From assembly GCA_963809695.1 (NCBI GenBank), contig CAWEKI010000010.1, positions 558,001-622,000 of the forward strand: 64,000 bases of DNA, written 5' to 3'. This document shows positions 53,429 through 62,000 of this stretch, piece after piece. Both the position numbers and the translations under genes were made by a program. The DNA is from JAGDMJ01 sp963809695 (lineage in GTDB: Bacteria; Bacteroidota; Ignavibacteria; UBA10030; UBA6906). The notes under the pieces are model-generated. The model saw nothing but the letters and a program-made list of their open reading frames with translations, did no database searches and was not told the DNA's origin. Position 1 is the first letter of the stretch, and each line of letters opens with the position of its first letter.

Positions 53429-53803
53429 TCACGGGTTGGGTATCTTCAGTTTCTGGCCGACCTTGATCAAGTCGGGATTTTTCAGGATGTCCGTGTTGGC
53501 ATTGAAGATCGCCATGTATTTGTCAGCGCTGCCAAGGTGCTTTTTTGCGATCTTCGAGAGCGAATCGCCGGACTGCACGGCATACACACCAAGGATATCG
53601 GTCTTCTCGACGGTAAGGTCGACGGCGAGCTCGTTTTCCCAGCCGGGCATTGTCTTGATCTTGTCCCACACGAGGTTCTTTTCCAATTGATAGGGAGATG
53701 CCCCTTTGACCGTCAACTTGCCGCCTTCTTCCGCGACACTTGCCAGCTTCACGCCGAGTGTTGCCGCAACGTCAAGCACTGGTTGATACTTCTCTTTTAG
53801 CAT
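53429..53803 (-). CDS. LysM domain protein
   Basis: 124 residues from ATG 53803 (AAGGATGAG upstream). No signal peptide is seen. Residues 1-70 look like a BON-like or small alpha/beta domain (LDVAATLGVKLASVAEEGGK); the C-terminus is a LysM motif (YAVQSGDSLSKIAKKHLG, NPDLIKVGQKLKIP). Layout matches YgaU/Kbp-type potassium-binding proteins, which are BON-LysM cytoplasmic proteins. Downstream of the small basic protein. Confidence 0.82.
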   Translation of the reverse strand: MLKEKYQPVLDVAATLGVKLASVAEEGGKLTVKGASPYQLEKNLVWDKIKTMPGWENELAVDLTVEKTDILGVYAVQSGDSLSKIAKKHLGSADKYMAIFNANTDILKNPDLIKVGQKLKIPNP

Positions 53804-53844
53804 GATCTCATCCTTTCTATCCAATTTGAGCAATGGCTGCTTCT

Positions 53845-53994
53845 TCACTTTCTTTTCTTCTCGCTGTTGCTCTTGCGTTTCATATCCATGCTGTGTGCAC
53901 GCTTGTAAGTCTGGATGTCAACGAACCTCCCTTTCTTGTCGCGGACGGCATAGAGTTTTGTCCCGCTTGAACTACGGTGAGTCGTTCGTTTCAT
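53845..53994 (-). CDS. Small basic protein, 49 residues
   Basis: Starts at ATG 53994 with a strong GGAGGACCAC ribosome site and ends TGA at 53845. Sequence features: KLYAVRDKKGRFVDIQTYKR in the middle and a very basic tail (MKRKSNSEKKRK). No cysteine, no membrane segment. I do not know a named family; small proteins with a similar 'YAVRDKKGRF' core seem to recur in other bacteria. It sits 42 bases before the LysM gene and behind a promoter, so it is probably expressed. A nucleic-acid or ribosome-associated role is only a guess. Confidence 0.72.
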   Translation of the reverse strand: MKRTTHRSSSGTKLYAVRDKKGRFVDIQTYKRAHSMDMKRKSNSEKKRK

Positions 53995-54144
53995 GTGGTC
54001 CTCCTTTGAAAAAGAAAAAATGACTCTCAGGTTGCGTTTGACGCAGGAGAGAGATCGTCCGGTATGATTTCTCGGCTAGGATATCGGGCGGTCTGTGCTT
54101 TTGCATCAAACACGACTGCCTTTCTCTGAGGGGTGGGCTGACCC

Positions 54145-54173
54145 AATATACGTCGGCGAGGTCGGTAAATCAA
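54145..54173 (-). promoter_or_regulatory. Promoter of the small basic protein/LysM transcript
   Basis: Minus-strand TTGATT (54168-54173), 17-bp spacer, TATATT (54145-54150), about 150 bases before the ATG at 53994. Confidence 0.65.
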
Positions 54174-54317
54174 CTCCGCCCTGCCCAAAAACCCAAAACT
54201 GTGCAATCGGGGACAGGAGAAATGTGTAATGTGCGTGTCCTGGGGCTGATTTTCCCGAAGGGCCGAAGGACTCCTACTTGTTGGATCGAGCATTTGTCTT
54301 GACATGTGGACGAAGAG

Positions 54318-56633
54318 TCACGGCTTGTATGCCAGCCGTTTCGTGAATCGTGCAAGGAAATGGAGAGCCCGCGAGACCGGACTCCCCTCTGTCTCCTTCG
54401 CGGAGGAGGCCGCCGCCAGCGTGGAAAGCACCCGGTGGACCTCTTCCACGTCACTGCAATTGTACTTCGCAAGACTGTGTGCAATACCCACTTTTATGGA
54501 ATGCGCCCAGTCAGGGAGAACAGCGAAAAGATCTTCATCTGTTTTGTCATCACCAACAGCAAGAATGAAATCATACGCGCCTCCTGCGATCAAGTCTCGC
54601 GCAATAGTCCCTTTGTTGATTCCGGCGACACGGATCTCGATCGCTTTGTTCGCTTGCATGACCTGGACATCGACGTTTCCGGTAAGAGCGTTGAGGTTAT
54701 CCGCCAACTCATGGGCAAAGGTCTCTCCCTGCTCGGGCTCGGCACCCCGGTAGTGCCACACCAGCGAATACTCCTTCTCTTCGACCGTTGTCCCGGGCAG
54801 TCGATCCGCAAAGAGATGCAGTATCGGCAAGAGAAGGTTCTTCCAGTCTCCCGGAATTGCCTTCATGGAGTGCCATTCATTTCCTGGCGTTCTTGCGAGA
54901 AACCCGTGCTCGGCAACCAGGTGAATCGGGAGAGCCCCAAACCAGGTTTCAAGTGCCTGGCGATCCCTGCCGCTGATCAGCACGACGTGATTGGCAGGGT
55001 CGTCAGCGAGTTTCTGCAGGAGAGAAACCACTTTGGGGCCTGGTTGCGCCAGGGAATAATCACGGACGAAGGGCACCAGTGTGCCATCGTAATCGAGGAG
55101 AAGAAGCCGTTTTGCACTTTTTCGGTACTCGTTGAGGACCAGCTTGCGCTCTGCGCCGGCGAGGCCCTTGGTTTCGTACTTCCTTTTCGTTTCGACAGTC
55201 CCGAGAGTCGCCTGCACGAAGTCGTTTGCCCAACGATGGACAGTATAGCGCTGCAACCGCGCTTGCATGGTCCGTAACCGCCACTCCTGCTCTTCCTGGG
55301 AGATATTCAACGCCGTCGAAATTGCGGCGGCGATTTCGTTGCAGTGATTTGGGTTGACGAGGACTGCTTCACCCAACTCCTTCGCCGCTCCTGCCATTTC
55401 ACTGAGGATGAGCACGCCGCGGCCGGAGGTCCGGGCTGCGACGTACTCTTTCGCCACGAGGTTCATTCCATCCCGCAACGGCGTCACCATGGCTACGTCG
55501 CTGGCGACGTAAAGAGCTACAAGCGGTGCGAGCGGCACATATCGGTATTGGTAGACCACCGGCGTCCATCCAATGTTGCCATGTTTGCCGTTTATCCTGC
55601 CGACCAGTTCTTCAAGCTGCCGCTTCATAAGATCGTACTGATCGACACCGATGCGGGATGGAACCACGACCAACACCAGAACGATTTTCCCACGCCACTC
55701 CGGGTTATGTTCGAGGAACAGGTCAAATCCCTCAAGACGGTTGAGAATCCCCTTGGTGTAATCAAGGCGATCGGCAGAAAGGATAACGCGGACATCCCCC
55801 AGAGAGGCGCGCAGCCGGGATACTTCAGCCTGAACTTCCGGCGAAGACGCTGCCGCGGAATATTTTTCGTAATCGATACCCATGGGAAAGGTGTCCGCCT
55901 TCACTGTCCTATCGGGGAGGAGGATCTGCCCTATATTGTTGCCGTGCCCAAGGATACGCAGAACACTCTGAAGAAAATGTTGGGTATACTCGTACGTATG
56001 GAAACCGACCAAGTCTGCACCGAGAAGGCCTTCAAGAAGTTCCTTTCTCCACACACTCGGGAGCAAGCGAAAGATCTCATAAGAGGGAAAGGGTATGTGG
56101 AGAAAGAACCCGATCTGAACGGACGGTATCCGTTCTCTCAGGAGGCGCGGGAGGAGCATCAAGTGGTAGTCATGAATCCATACAAGATCGCCTGGCTTCA
56201 GAATAGCCAGAAGCGCATCGCGGAATCGTTCGTTCGCGCTTTTATATGTGTGCCACATTGATTCGTCATAAACCGTCTGCGACGGGAACGAATGGAATAA
56301 GGGCCAGATCGTCTTGTTGCAGAAGCCCAGATAGAACCGATCCATCTCCTCTTCCGAGAGAAACACGGGAACGGAATGGTATTGTGTCAACGCACGTTTG
56401 GATATCTCCTGTTGTGCGCCTGGCTCGATCGTTGCGCCTGGCCAACCGACCCAGAGATACTCGGCCGGGGCATCTGGATCAGACCCGATTGACGTGAGGT
56501 AGGAAGAAAGTCCGGTCACGACCCCCCCTGTGGTCTCATGGTATTCGTAGCCGCCGTCAGATCGCACAACGGAAAAAGGGAGGCGATTTGACACAATGAC
56601 AAAGCGGCGACTGTTTGATGGCTTGCCTTTCAT
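54318..56633 (-). CDS. otsAB: Bifunctional trehalose-6-phosphate synthase/phosphatase
   Basis: 771 residues. OtsA half (about 8-480, GT20): RFVIVSNRLPFS, VWIHDYHLMLLPRLLRE, VILSADRLDYTKGI and TPLRDGMNLVAKEYVA. OtsB half (about 505-755, HAD phosphatase): LLLDYDGTLVPF, VVLISGRDRQAL and VGDDKTDEDLF. Makes trehalose from UDP/ADP-glucose and glucose-6-phosphate in one protein. Preceded by AAGGAG. Third gene of the trehalose operon. Confidence 0.94.
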   Translation of the reverse strand: MKGKPSNSRRFVIVSNRLPFSVVRSDGGYEYHETTGGVVTGLSSYLTSIGSDPDAPAEYLWVGWPGATIEPGAQQEISKRALTQYHSVPVFLSEEEMDRFYLGFCNKTIWPLFHSFPSQTVYDESMWHTYKSANERFRDALLAILKPGDLVWIHDYHLMLLPRLLRERIPSVQIGFFLHIPFPSYEIFRLLPSVWRKELLEGLLGADLVGFHTYEYTQHFLQSVLRILGHGNNIGQILLPDRTVKADTFPMGIDYEKYSAAASSPEVQAEVSRLRASLGDVRVILSADRLDYTKGILNRLEGFDLFLEHNPEWRGKIVLVLVVVPSRIGVDQYDLMKRQLEELVGRINGKHGNIGWTPVVYQYRYVPLAPLVALYVASDVAMVTPLRDGMNLVAKEYVAARTSGRGVLILSEMAGAAKELGEAVLVNPNHCNEIAAAISTALNISQEEQEWRLRTMQARLQRYTVHRWANDFVQATLGTVETKRKYETKGLAGAERKLVLNEYRKSAKRLLLLDYDGTLVPFVRDYSLAQPGPKVVSLLQKLADDPANHVVLISGRDRQALETWFGALPIHLVAEHGFLARTPGNEWHSMKAIPGDWKNLLLPILHLFADRLPGTTVEEKEYSLVWHYRGAEPEQGETFAHELADNLNALTGNVDVQVMQANKAIEIRVAGINKGTIARDLIAGGAYDFILAVGDDKTDEDLFAVLPDWAHSIKVGIAHSLAKYNCSDVEEVHRVLSTLAAASSAKETEGSPVSRALHFLARFTKRLAYKP

Positions 56634-56655
56634 GGCATGCTCCTTGTCTCGACCG

Positions 56656-57876
56656 TCATTCCAGATACGTCACATCTCCGCGATTGGCCATCGAGAGAAA
56701 GAGCATCAAATAGTCTTTGATATGACGGGTGATAAGAAAATTGTTTTTGATATGCTCTCGCCCGTTCTCCCCCAGTCTGCGAGCATAAACGGGGTCGTTG
56801 ATGAGCCGCTTGATCCATTCGGCGGTTCCTTCAATCGAATGTGTAAGGATGCCTGAATATTTATGCGCTATCTGAAGCGGAATACCGCCCACGGCACCTG
56901 CGATCACCGGACGCGACTTCCAGAGAGCCTCTGCAACCGTCAGTCCGAATCCTTCGCGAAGTGATTTCTGGAGAACGATTGTGGACCCACGCTGTAGGGC
57001 GTTGACCTCGATATCGCTGGAGGGAGGCAAAAAGACGACATGGATATCTTTGTCTTTGTCCGCCTCCTCCCGTACCTGCCGCATAAGGGCGGGACCCTCG
57101 GGGTCGTCTATCGCACCGCCACCTGCTAGCACCAACTGACAGTTGACACGCCGCCGCGCAAGGCGGAAAGCCTTTATCACGCCGAGCGGATCCTTGAGAA
57201 AATCGAACCTCGAGACTTGCGTGACCACGGGACGCGACCGGTCAATCCCAAAACGCTCAAACACTCCGTCGACCTCCCGGTCCGAAAGCTCCCGGTTCTT
57301 GTCGCTGAGTGGATCAATGGATGGGGAAATCAGGACCTGACGGATCGGCAAGGACCGGCCAAATGCCGGTGCTGAAAACACCGCCGCATCATACTGGCGC
57401 ACATACTGTTCAAGAAACTGCCAGATCCGTCGATCAGGCTGCGAGAAATCGATATGACAACGCCAGATCCAGTGTCGCCCCTGGCTGGATCGCTCACGCA
57501 CCAGTGCGATCGGCTGAGGATCGTGCACAAACACGATATCGCCAAATTGCATATCCGCGGCATTCTGGCGGTTTACTTCGACGAACAGATCCAGTTCTCC
57601 GGGACTGATGTCCGTGGGAACACCATGCAAAGCATTGTGGAACTTCTTCGTGATAACAAAGAAGCGTTCGTCACCCTTGATGACATCCCACCTTGCTTCA
57701 ACTCCAAGTTGCTTAAGGAGAGGAACCATTCTGCTCAGAATCTCCGCGACGCCGCCCCCAACGGGAGTCGAGTTGATGTTCTGAACAACTCTTCCGCGCA
57801 GATGTCGGGCCAGGTGGAAGAGCTCTTGAATGTCTGCCGCGCCGACAACTGCCCCATAATCTTCAATTGTGATCAT
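56656..57876 (-). CDS. treT: Trehalose glycosyltransferring synthase-like GT4 enzyme
   Basis: 406 residues, a GT4-fold glycosyltransferase. NSTPVGGGVAEILSRMVPLL near residue 36, VFVHDPQPIAL, WRCHIDFSQPD, TQVSRFDFLKDPLGVIKAF and SLREGFGLTVAEALWKSRPV match TreT, which reversibly joins ADP- or UDP-glucose to glucose. Its presence next to OtsAB gives a second route to trehalose. Overlaps DUF5752 by 14 bases. Confidence 0.88.
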   Translation of the reverse strand: MITIEDYGAVVGAADIQELFHLARHLRGRVVQNINSTPVGGGVAEILSRMVPLLKQLGVEARWDVIKGDERFFVITKKFHNALHGVPTDISPGELDLFVEVNRQNAADMQFGDIVFVHDPQPIALVRERSSQGRHWIWRCHIDFSQPDRRIWQFLEQYVRQYDAAVFSAPAFGRSLPIRQVLISPSIDPLSDKNRELSDREVDGVFERFGIDRSRPVVTQVSRFDFLKDPLGVIKAFRLARRRVNCQLVLAGGGAIDDPEGPALMRQVREEADKDKDIHVVFLPPSSDIEVNALQRGSTIVLQKSLREGFGLTVAEALWKSRPVIAGAVGGIPLQIAHKYSGILTHSIEGTAEWIKRLINDPVYARRLGENGREHIKNNFLITRHIKDYLMLFLSMANRGDVTYLE

Positions 57877-58504
57877 GATCCTCTATCAGTCTGATGACTG
57901 CCTTCCGTAATCCATCTAATGTGTGCGAATACGGGTCGAGCGCCTGGATCGCCTTGGCAAGATCAGGATTGCCGTTGTCGCGGATCCAAATGGAGAAATC
58001 GTTGTTCCCCAACTCCGGACGCATGCGCGCGTCGAACATGTGGTAGTAGATCGTATCGATACTCACGTTCTCCAGTGCGTCTCGAAACTCGCGGAGGGAA
58101 GAGACTTTGTAGGAGGTTGGAAAGACAAACGTCTGACAGGTCATGAAGTGAAATTCTTCCCCCCGGGGACAGTCGATCTTTCGCTCGGCCGTCGGCAAGT
58201 ACTCTTCCAGAAGAGACAAAAATCGCTGCCGGATCTCTTCGATGCTGATGCACTGCATGATATCTATGCTCCCGAGCCGCTCCCCCAGGAGGTCATCGTT
58301 CAGGACGTTGGTTACCCAGTACGCAAAATCGTTCGGAGGTTCCGGGGAGAGGTAGTGGTGTTGTTGAAGGAAGTGATGCGTATGAAAATAGACAGACATC
58401 GCAGGCACTTCGCGAAGCCCTGCATAGAGTTCTGCGGCACTTTTGGCTTTCCGACCGAGTAGAATAGTCAATTCCGATTTCGTCATGAACTGGAATGTGC
58501 TCAT
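57863..58504 (-). CDS. DUF5752 family protein
   Basis: 213 residues from ATG 58504 (GGGGAGGG upstream). Alpha-helical, no membrane segment or signal. FQFMTKSELTILLGRKAKSA at the start, VYFHTHHFLQQHHYLSPEPPNDFAYWV, and a His-rich core are the family traits. Function unknown. First gene of the trehalose operon and overlapping treT, so it probably helps or regulates trehalose metabolism. Confidence 0.8.
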   Translation of the reverse strand: MSTFQFMTKSELTILLGRKAKSAAELYAGLREVPAMSVYFHTHHFLQQHHYLSPEPPNDFAYWVTNVLNDDLLGERLGSIDIMQCISIEEIRQRFLSLLEEYLPTAERKIDCPRGEEFHFMTCQTFVFPTSYKVSSLREFRDALENVSIDTIYYHMFDARMRPELGNNDFSIWIRDNGNPDLAKAIQALDPYSHTLDGLRKAVIRLIEDHDHN

Positions 58505-59249
58505 GTGGTAGCCCTCCCCGTTGGACAGCGCCAAGTTTGAAAGAAATCGGATCTCCATGAGTGGACAAAGGTTCAGCCGGCCAGGCGCAAAGTGTCACGG
58601 CTCCATCAATTCGGAATGTTGTGAAGTTATCAGCCGGTGTGAGGCCCGGGCGGCAAACTGTCTGTCAGGCTGGGGGTGGGGCACGACCGCGAGATGCTGA
58701 GGCGAAATGCAGGTCACAGCTCGAAGGAGTGCGAGGAAGTATATGAATACTGGAGAAATCGTGGTCAGACGTCAGCTCGCGTCCGACCGTTGAAAGATGA
58801 TCAATAGAGAAAATCTTGACGAGAGGCAGGTGCCGTCGGGGAGTCCAGCTCGAACGAGGCGCTTGCTTGGAATGTCCGGCTGCTTTCTGCACTGCCGGGA
58901 CGCCAGACCCGGTCGGCGGGAACCTGAAGCACAGAATATTGCCGTAGGTTGCCGAAAAATATGCAACCGCCACCATATTCAGCAGTATGGATCTGCGGCT
59001 TGATTCCATTGTCTTCTCACGCAATGTACGAGACCAGATCTGAAAGTCAAGGGTTTTTTTGCCGCGGAGACTCCGAACCAGGTCAGGTTGACAAATCGCC
59101 GGGGTTCTTGTCGCAGAAATTGAACCCTCATAGACTCCTCTGTGGCCGGCAACAAGAATGCAGACGAAGTGGGTACCATGTGTGTCGAGTTCAAGTGCGC
59201 ACGTCCCCCACGAATGCCGGCCGATTGGGTGAATTCGAATTCCGATGCC
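58505..59249. other. Intergenic stretch, no supported gene
   Basis: About 745 bases between the divergent trehalose operon and the cytochrome pair. Open frames on both strands lack ribosome sites and recognisable motifs. Base composition is more A/T-rich than coding regions. May hold regulation of both flanks. Confidence 0.4.
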
Positions 59250-59278
59250 TTGACTTTCAAAGGGAGAGGGCATATCTT
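59250..59278 (+). promoter_or_regulatory. Candidate promoter of the cytochrome pair
   Basis: TTGACT (59250-59255), 17-bp spacer, TATCTT (59273-59278), about 210 bases before the MauG-like start. Weak consensus but standard spacing. Confidence 0.45.
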
Positions 59279-59487
59279 ACGCACGAGATGCTGCGTCGCC
59301 TCTTCCAGCGATGCGAAGTCGCGGCGTGCGCCTCAAGACGCTGTGGCTGTACCATGCAGTCTGTTCCCATCGTTCCTCCCATCTCTCCCCCATTGTGTTC
59401 CATGTATCACACGTGGCCCACAAGGGAGTCTGGCTCGTTCTCTCTGAACTCGGTTGCTGCGATTAACACATCACGGAGGATATAGCC

Positions 59488-60558
59488 ATGCGCATGATGA
59501 CCCTTGTTGCAGTTGTTGCTCTCTTCTTCCTCTCATATAAAGTCCTGGCTGGTGATGAGCCGCCGAAAGATCCCACACAAATCAATGTCCACGTTCTTGG
59601 GCCTGAAAAGCTCGGTAGTCTGCCCGCCGTTCCCATACCGCCCGGCAACCCACAAACGACCGGGAAAGTCCTTCTCGGCAAGCAACTGTACTTTGATACG
59701 CGTCTTTCGAAGGACAACACTATCAGTTGTGCGACATGCCATGATCCTGCAAAAGGCTGGTCAGATGCCGGACCTACAAGTGCGGGCATCAAGGGCCAGC
59801 GGGGAGGACGCAGAGCTCCCCCTGTTTCAAATGCCGCCTATCTCCCGCTTCAGTTCTGGGATGGAAGGGCACCGAGCCTTGAGGAGCAGGCAAAAGGTCC
59901 CATACAGAACCCAATTGAAATGGGCAATACCCATGACGCTATGTTGCGTACGGTGAACGACATTCCCGGTTACGTTGCAGAGTTCAAGGCTGTTTTCGGG
60001 TCGGGCCCGATGACAGTGGATCAGGTAGCCGATGCGATCGCTGCGTTCGAGCGAACAGTTGTGACGACGGACTCTCCCTTCGATCGGTATGTGCGCGGCT
60101 CTGAGGATGCACTGACGGAACAGGAAAAGTGGGGACTCGAAATATTCAACGGAAAAGGGCACTGTACGTCGTGCCATTGGGGCAGCAATTTCACCGACGG
60201 ACGATTCCACAACATCGGCGTGAAGGAGAAAGACCCGGCAAAACCCGATCTGGGGCGCATTGAAATAACAAAGGACCCGCATGACAAGGGCGCGTTCAAG
60301 ACTCCGACCGTGAGAGATGCGGCGCTGCGAGCCCCGTATCTCCACGATGGTTCGGAAACCAGCCTCGAGAGCGTGGTGGAATTCTACAACAGGGGCGGTG
60401 ATACAGACGGTCCGAACCTCGATCCCCTTATCGTTCCACTCGGGCTTTCCACCACCGAGAAAAGTGCACTTGTTGCGTTCATGAAGCGAGCGATGGTCAG
60501 CCTGAATCCCGAGGTTGCGAATGTGAAGCCCATTCCCCCAGCAGCATTTCCGAAATAG
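59488..60558 (+). CDS. Dihaem cytochrome c peroxidase/MauG family protein
   Basis: 356 residues, GGAGG site, signal peptide (VAVVALFFLSYKVLAG). Two haem motifs: CATCH (C81, C84, H85) and CTSCH (C226, C229, H230). RAPPVSNAAYLPLQFWDGRA and FKTPTVRDAALRAPYLHDG are family hallmarks. Reduces hydrogen peroxide with cytochrome electrons, or acts like MauG in protein cofactor maturation. 13 bases before the porin-cytochrome gene, so the two are co-transcribed. Confidence 0.92.
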   Translation: MRMMTLVAVVALFFLSYKVLAGDEPPKDPTQINVHVLGPEKLGSLPAVPIPPGNPQTTGKVLLGKQLYFDTRLSKDNTISCATCHDPAKGWSDAGPTSAGIKGQRGGRRAPPVSNAAYLPLQFWDGRAPSLEEQAKGPIQNPIEMGNTHDAMLRTVNDIPGYVAEFKAVFGSGPMTVDQVADAIAAFERTVVTTDSPFDRYVRGSEDALTEQEKWGLEIFNGKGHCTSCHWGSNFTDGRFHNIGVKEKDPAKPDLGRIEITKDPHDKGAFKTPTVRDAALRAPYLHDGSETSLESVVEFYNRGGDTDGPNLDPLIVPLGLSTTEKSALVAFMKRAMVSLNPEVANVKPIPPAAFPK

Positions 60559-60571
60559 AGGAGCCCACGCC

Positions 60572-61831
60572 ATGAAGAAAGTCCTTTTCACGTTCGTGAT
60601 CTCGGTCCTCTTCTGGAGCCTCTTTCCGGCCACGGGGAGGGCCATCCCTGCGTTTGCCCGCAAGTACGGGTTCAATTGCAACATGTGTCACAGCGGATTC
60701 ACAAGACTCAATGACTTTGGTCAGCGGTACCGGGATAATGGTTATCAGATCCCCGGCCAGCAGGGCGCAGAGAAGACTGTTTTTGACCAGGGCCCGCCAC
60801 TAGCACTTCGAACCTCCGCTGGCCTGAGCATGTACAAACAGGACAACCGCACAAGCAGCACCTTTGGCATTTTCGGACTCGATCTGCTTGCGGCCGGAGT
60901 GTTTCACAAGGACGTCTCCTTCCTTTTGATCTATACCCCGAGAGTCGATGAACCTGCAGGTGACTTCAATGGTCCGGGAACCGGCAACAATCCTTCCCAG
61001 CTTGGCGGTATTGAATCTGCGAACATCGTCTTCAGCAATATTGTCAGGGACGCACTGAACTTGCGTGTCGGTCGTTACGAGCCGGCGTACCATCCCTTCA
61101 GCTCGAAGCGCAAATACACGCTCTTCGAACCCTACGAGGTATACTCGTTCACAACACCGTCGAATAGCTTCGTCTTCGACGATAATCAGATCGGCATAGA
61201 GGCCGCCGGACATTTTGCCGGCGGCTTCAAGTATGCTGCCGGTGTCGTGAATGGCAACGGAGGAAATCCCGATAACAACAATGCCAAAGACATCTATCTG
61301 AACGCAACCCAAACCTTCGGGCAGGGGGATGGACAGACCGCAGGGCAGCGTGTGGGCCTTTTTGGCTATTATGGATGGCAACCGGTTGATCTTGGCACTT
61401 CTGTCCCCGGTCCAACGGGAGAGACGAACGGCACCAACAATCAACCCTTCTACCGGCTAGGGTTCGATGGGAGCTTCTGCTACGAGAGCTTGAATCTCGG
61501 CATACTGTTCATGATGGGGGACGATAACAAGGAGCTGAATACTCTCGACGCTACGAAGAATTATGACTTCACCGGCGGGTTTGCCGAGTTCAATTGGGCG
61601 GCATTTATGAATGACCGCGTGGTGGTCTCACTCTTGTACAACTGGGTGCGTCCTCCTTCGTATGACGCCCAGCGGAAGCTCGACGCATACACGGCGATGG
61701 TGCGATACTACCTCGGCGACTGGTCGGCTGTCAATGTAGGACTCCACGCGGAGTATACGTTTCGTCAGACGGGAGAATCACCCAGAGTGGATGAACACCT
61801 CGTCGCCTTTGTTGTGGACTTCGCCTTCTAG
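60572..61831 (+). CDS. Monohaem cytochrome-porin fusion (Cyc2-like outer-membrane protein)
   Basis: 419 residues with GGAG ribosome site and signal peptide (FVISVLFWSLFPATGRA). Directly after it, IPAFARKYGFNCNMCHSGFT has a single haem site C36-C39-H40, then LNDFGQRYRDNGYQIPG. The rest has the alternating, aromatic-rich pattern of a beta-barrel and ends LVAFVVDFAF with a terminal aromatic. This N-terminal pattern (A-x-PAFARxxGxxCxxCHxxxxxLxxFGxxxxxxGY) and layout are those of Cyc2, the fused cytochrome-porin of Fe(II) oxidisers. Whether iron is the substrate is inference; related barrels of unknown role exist. Confidence 0.8.
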   Translation: MKKVLFTFVISVLFWSLFPATGRAIPAFARKYGFNCNMCHSGFTRLNDFGQRYRDNGYQIPGQQGAEKTVFDQGPPLALRTSAGLSMYKQDNRTSSTFGIFGLDLLAAGVFHKDVSFLLIYTPRVDEPAGDFNGPGTGNNPSQLGGIESANIVFSNIVRDALNLRVGRYEPAYHPFSSKRKYTLFEPYEVYSFTTPSNSFVFDDNQIGIEAAGHFAGGFKYAAGVVNGNGGNPDNNNAKDIYLNATQTFGQGDGQTAGQRVGLFGYYGWQPVDLGTSVPGPTGETNGTNNQPFYRLGFDGSFCYESLNLGILFMMGDDNKELNTLDATKNYDFTGGFAEFNWAAFMNDRVVVSLLYNWVRPPSYDAQRKLDAYTAMVRYYLGDWSAVNVGLHAEYTFRQTGESPRVDEHLVAFVVDFAF

Positions 61832-61860
61832 TTCTTAAGGCATACCACATTGGACTGAGG

Positions 61861-61891
61861 AACCCCGGCACTCGCGTTCGTGCCGGGGTTT
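61861..61891. terminator. Terminator after the cytochrome pair
   Basis: AACCCCGGCAC and GTGCCGGGGTT form an 11-bp stem with a nine-base loop, followed by TCTG on the plus strand. It lies between convergent genes and could serve both. Confidence 0.75.
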
Positions 61892-62000
61892 CTGCATGTT
61901 GCCTCACTGATTTGCCGTGCCCGTCCCCCGCTAACAGGAACGAAGCCCGAAAAGATCGTCTTTTGCGCGATCACCTTCTTCATCTTTCACGCTTGATTCT

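Noticed and set aside
58665..59273. 202-residue minus-strand frame in the trehalose/cytochrome intergenic region
   Set aside because: No ribosome site, no recognisable domain and no hydrophobic or charged pattern typical of a protein.
58949..59485. 178-residue plus-strand frame just before the MauG-like gene
   Set aside because: Cys/Arg/Ser-rich shadow-type composition, no motif, and a candidate promoter lies inside it.
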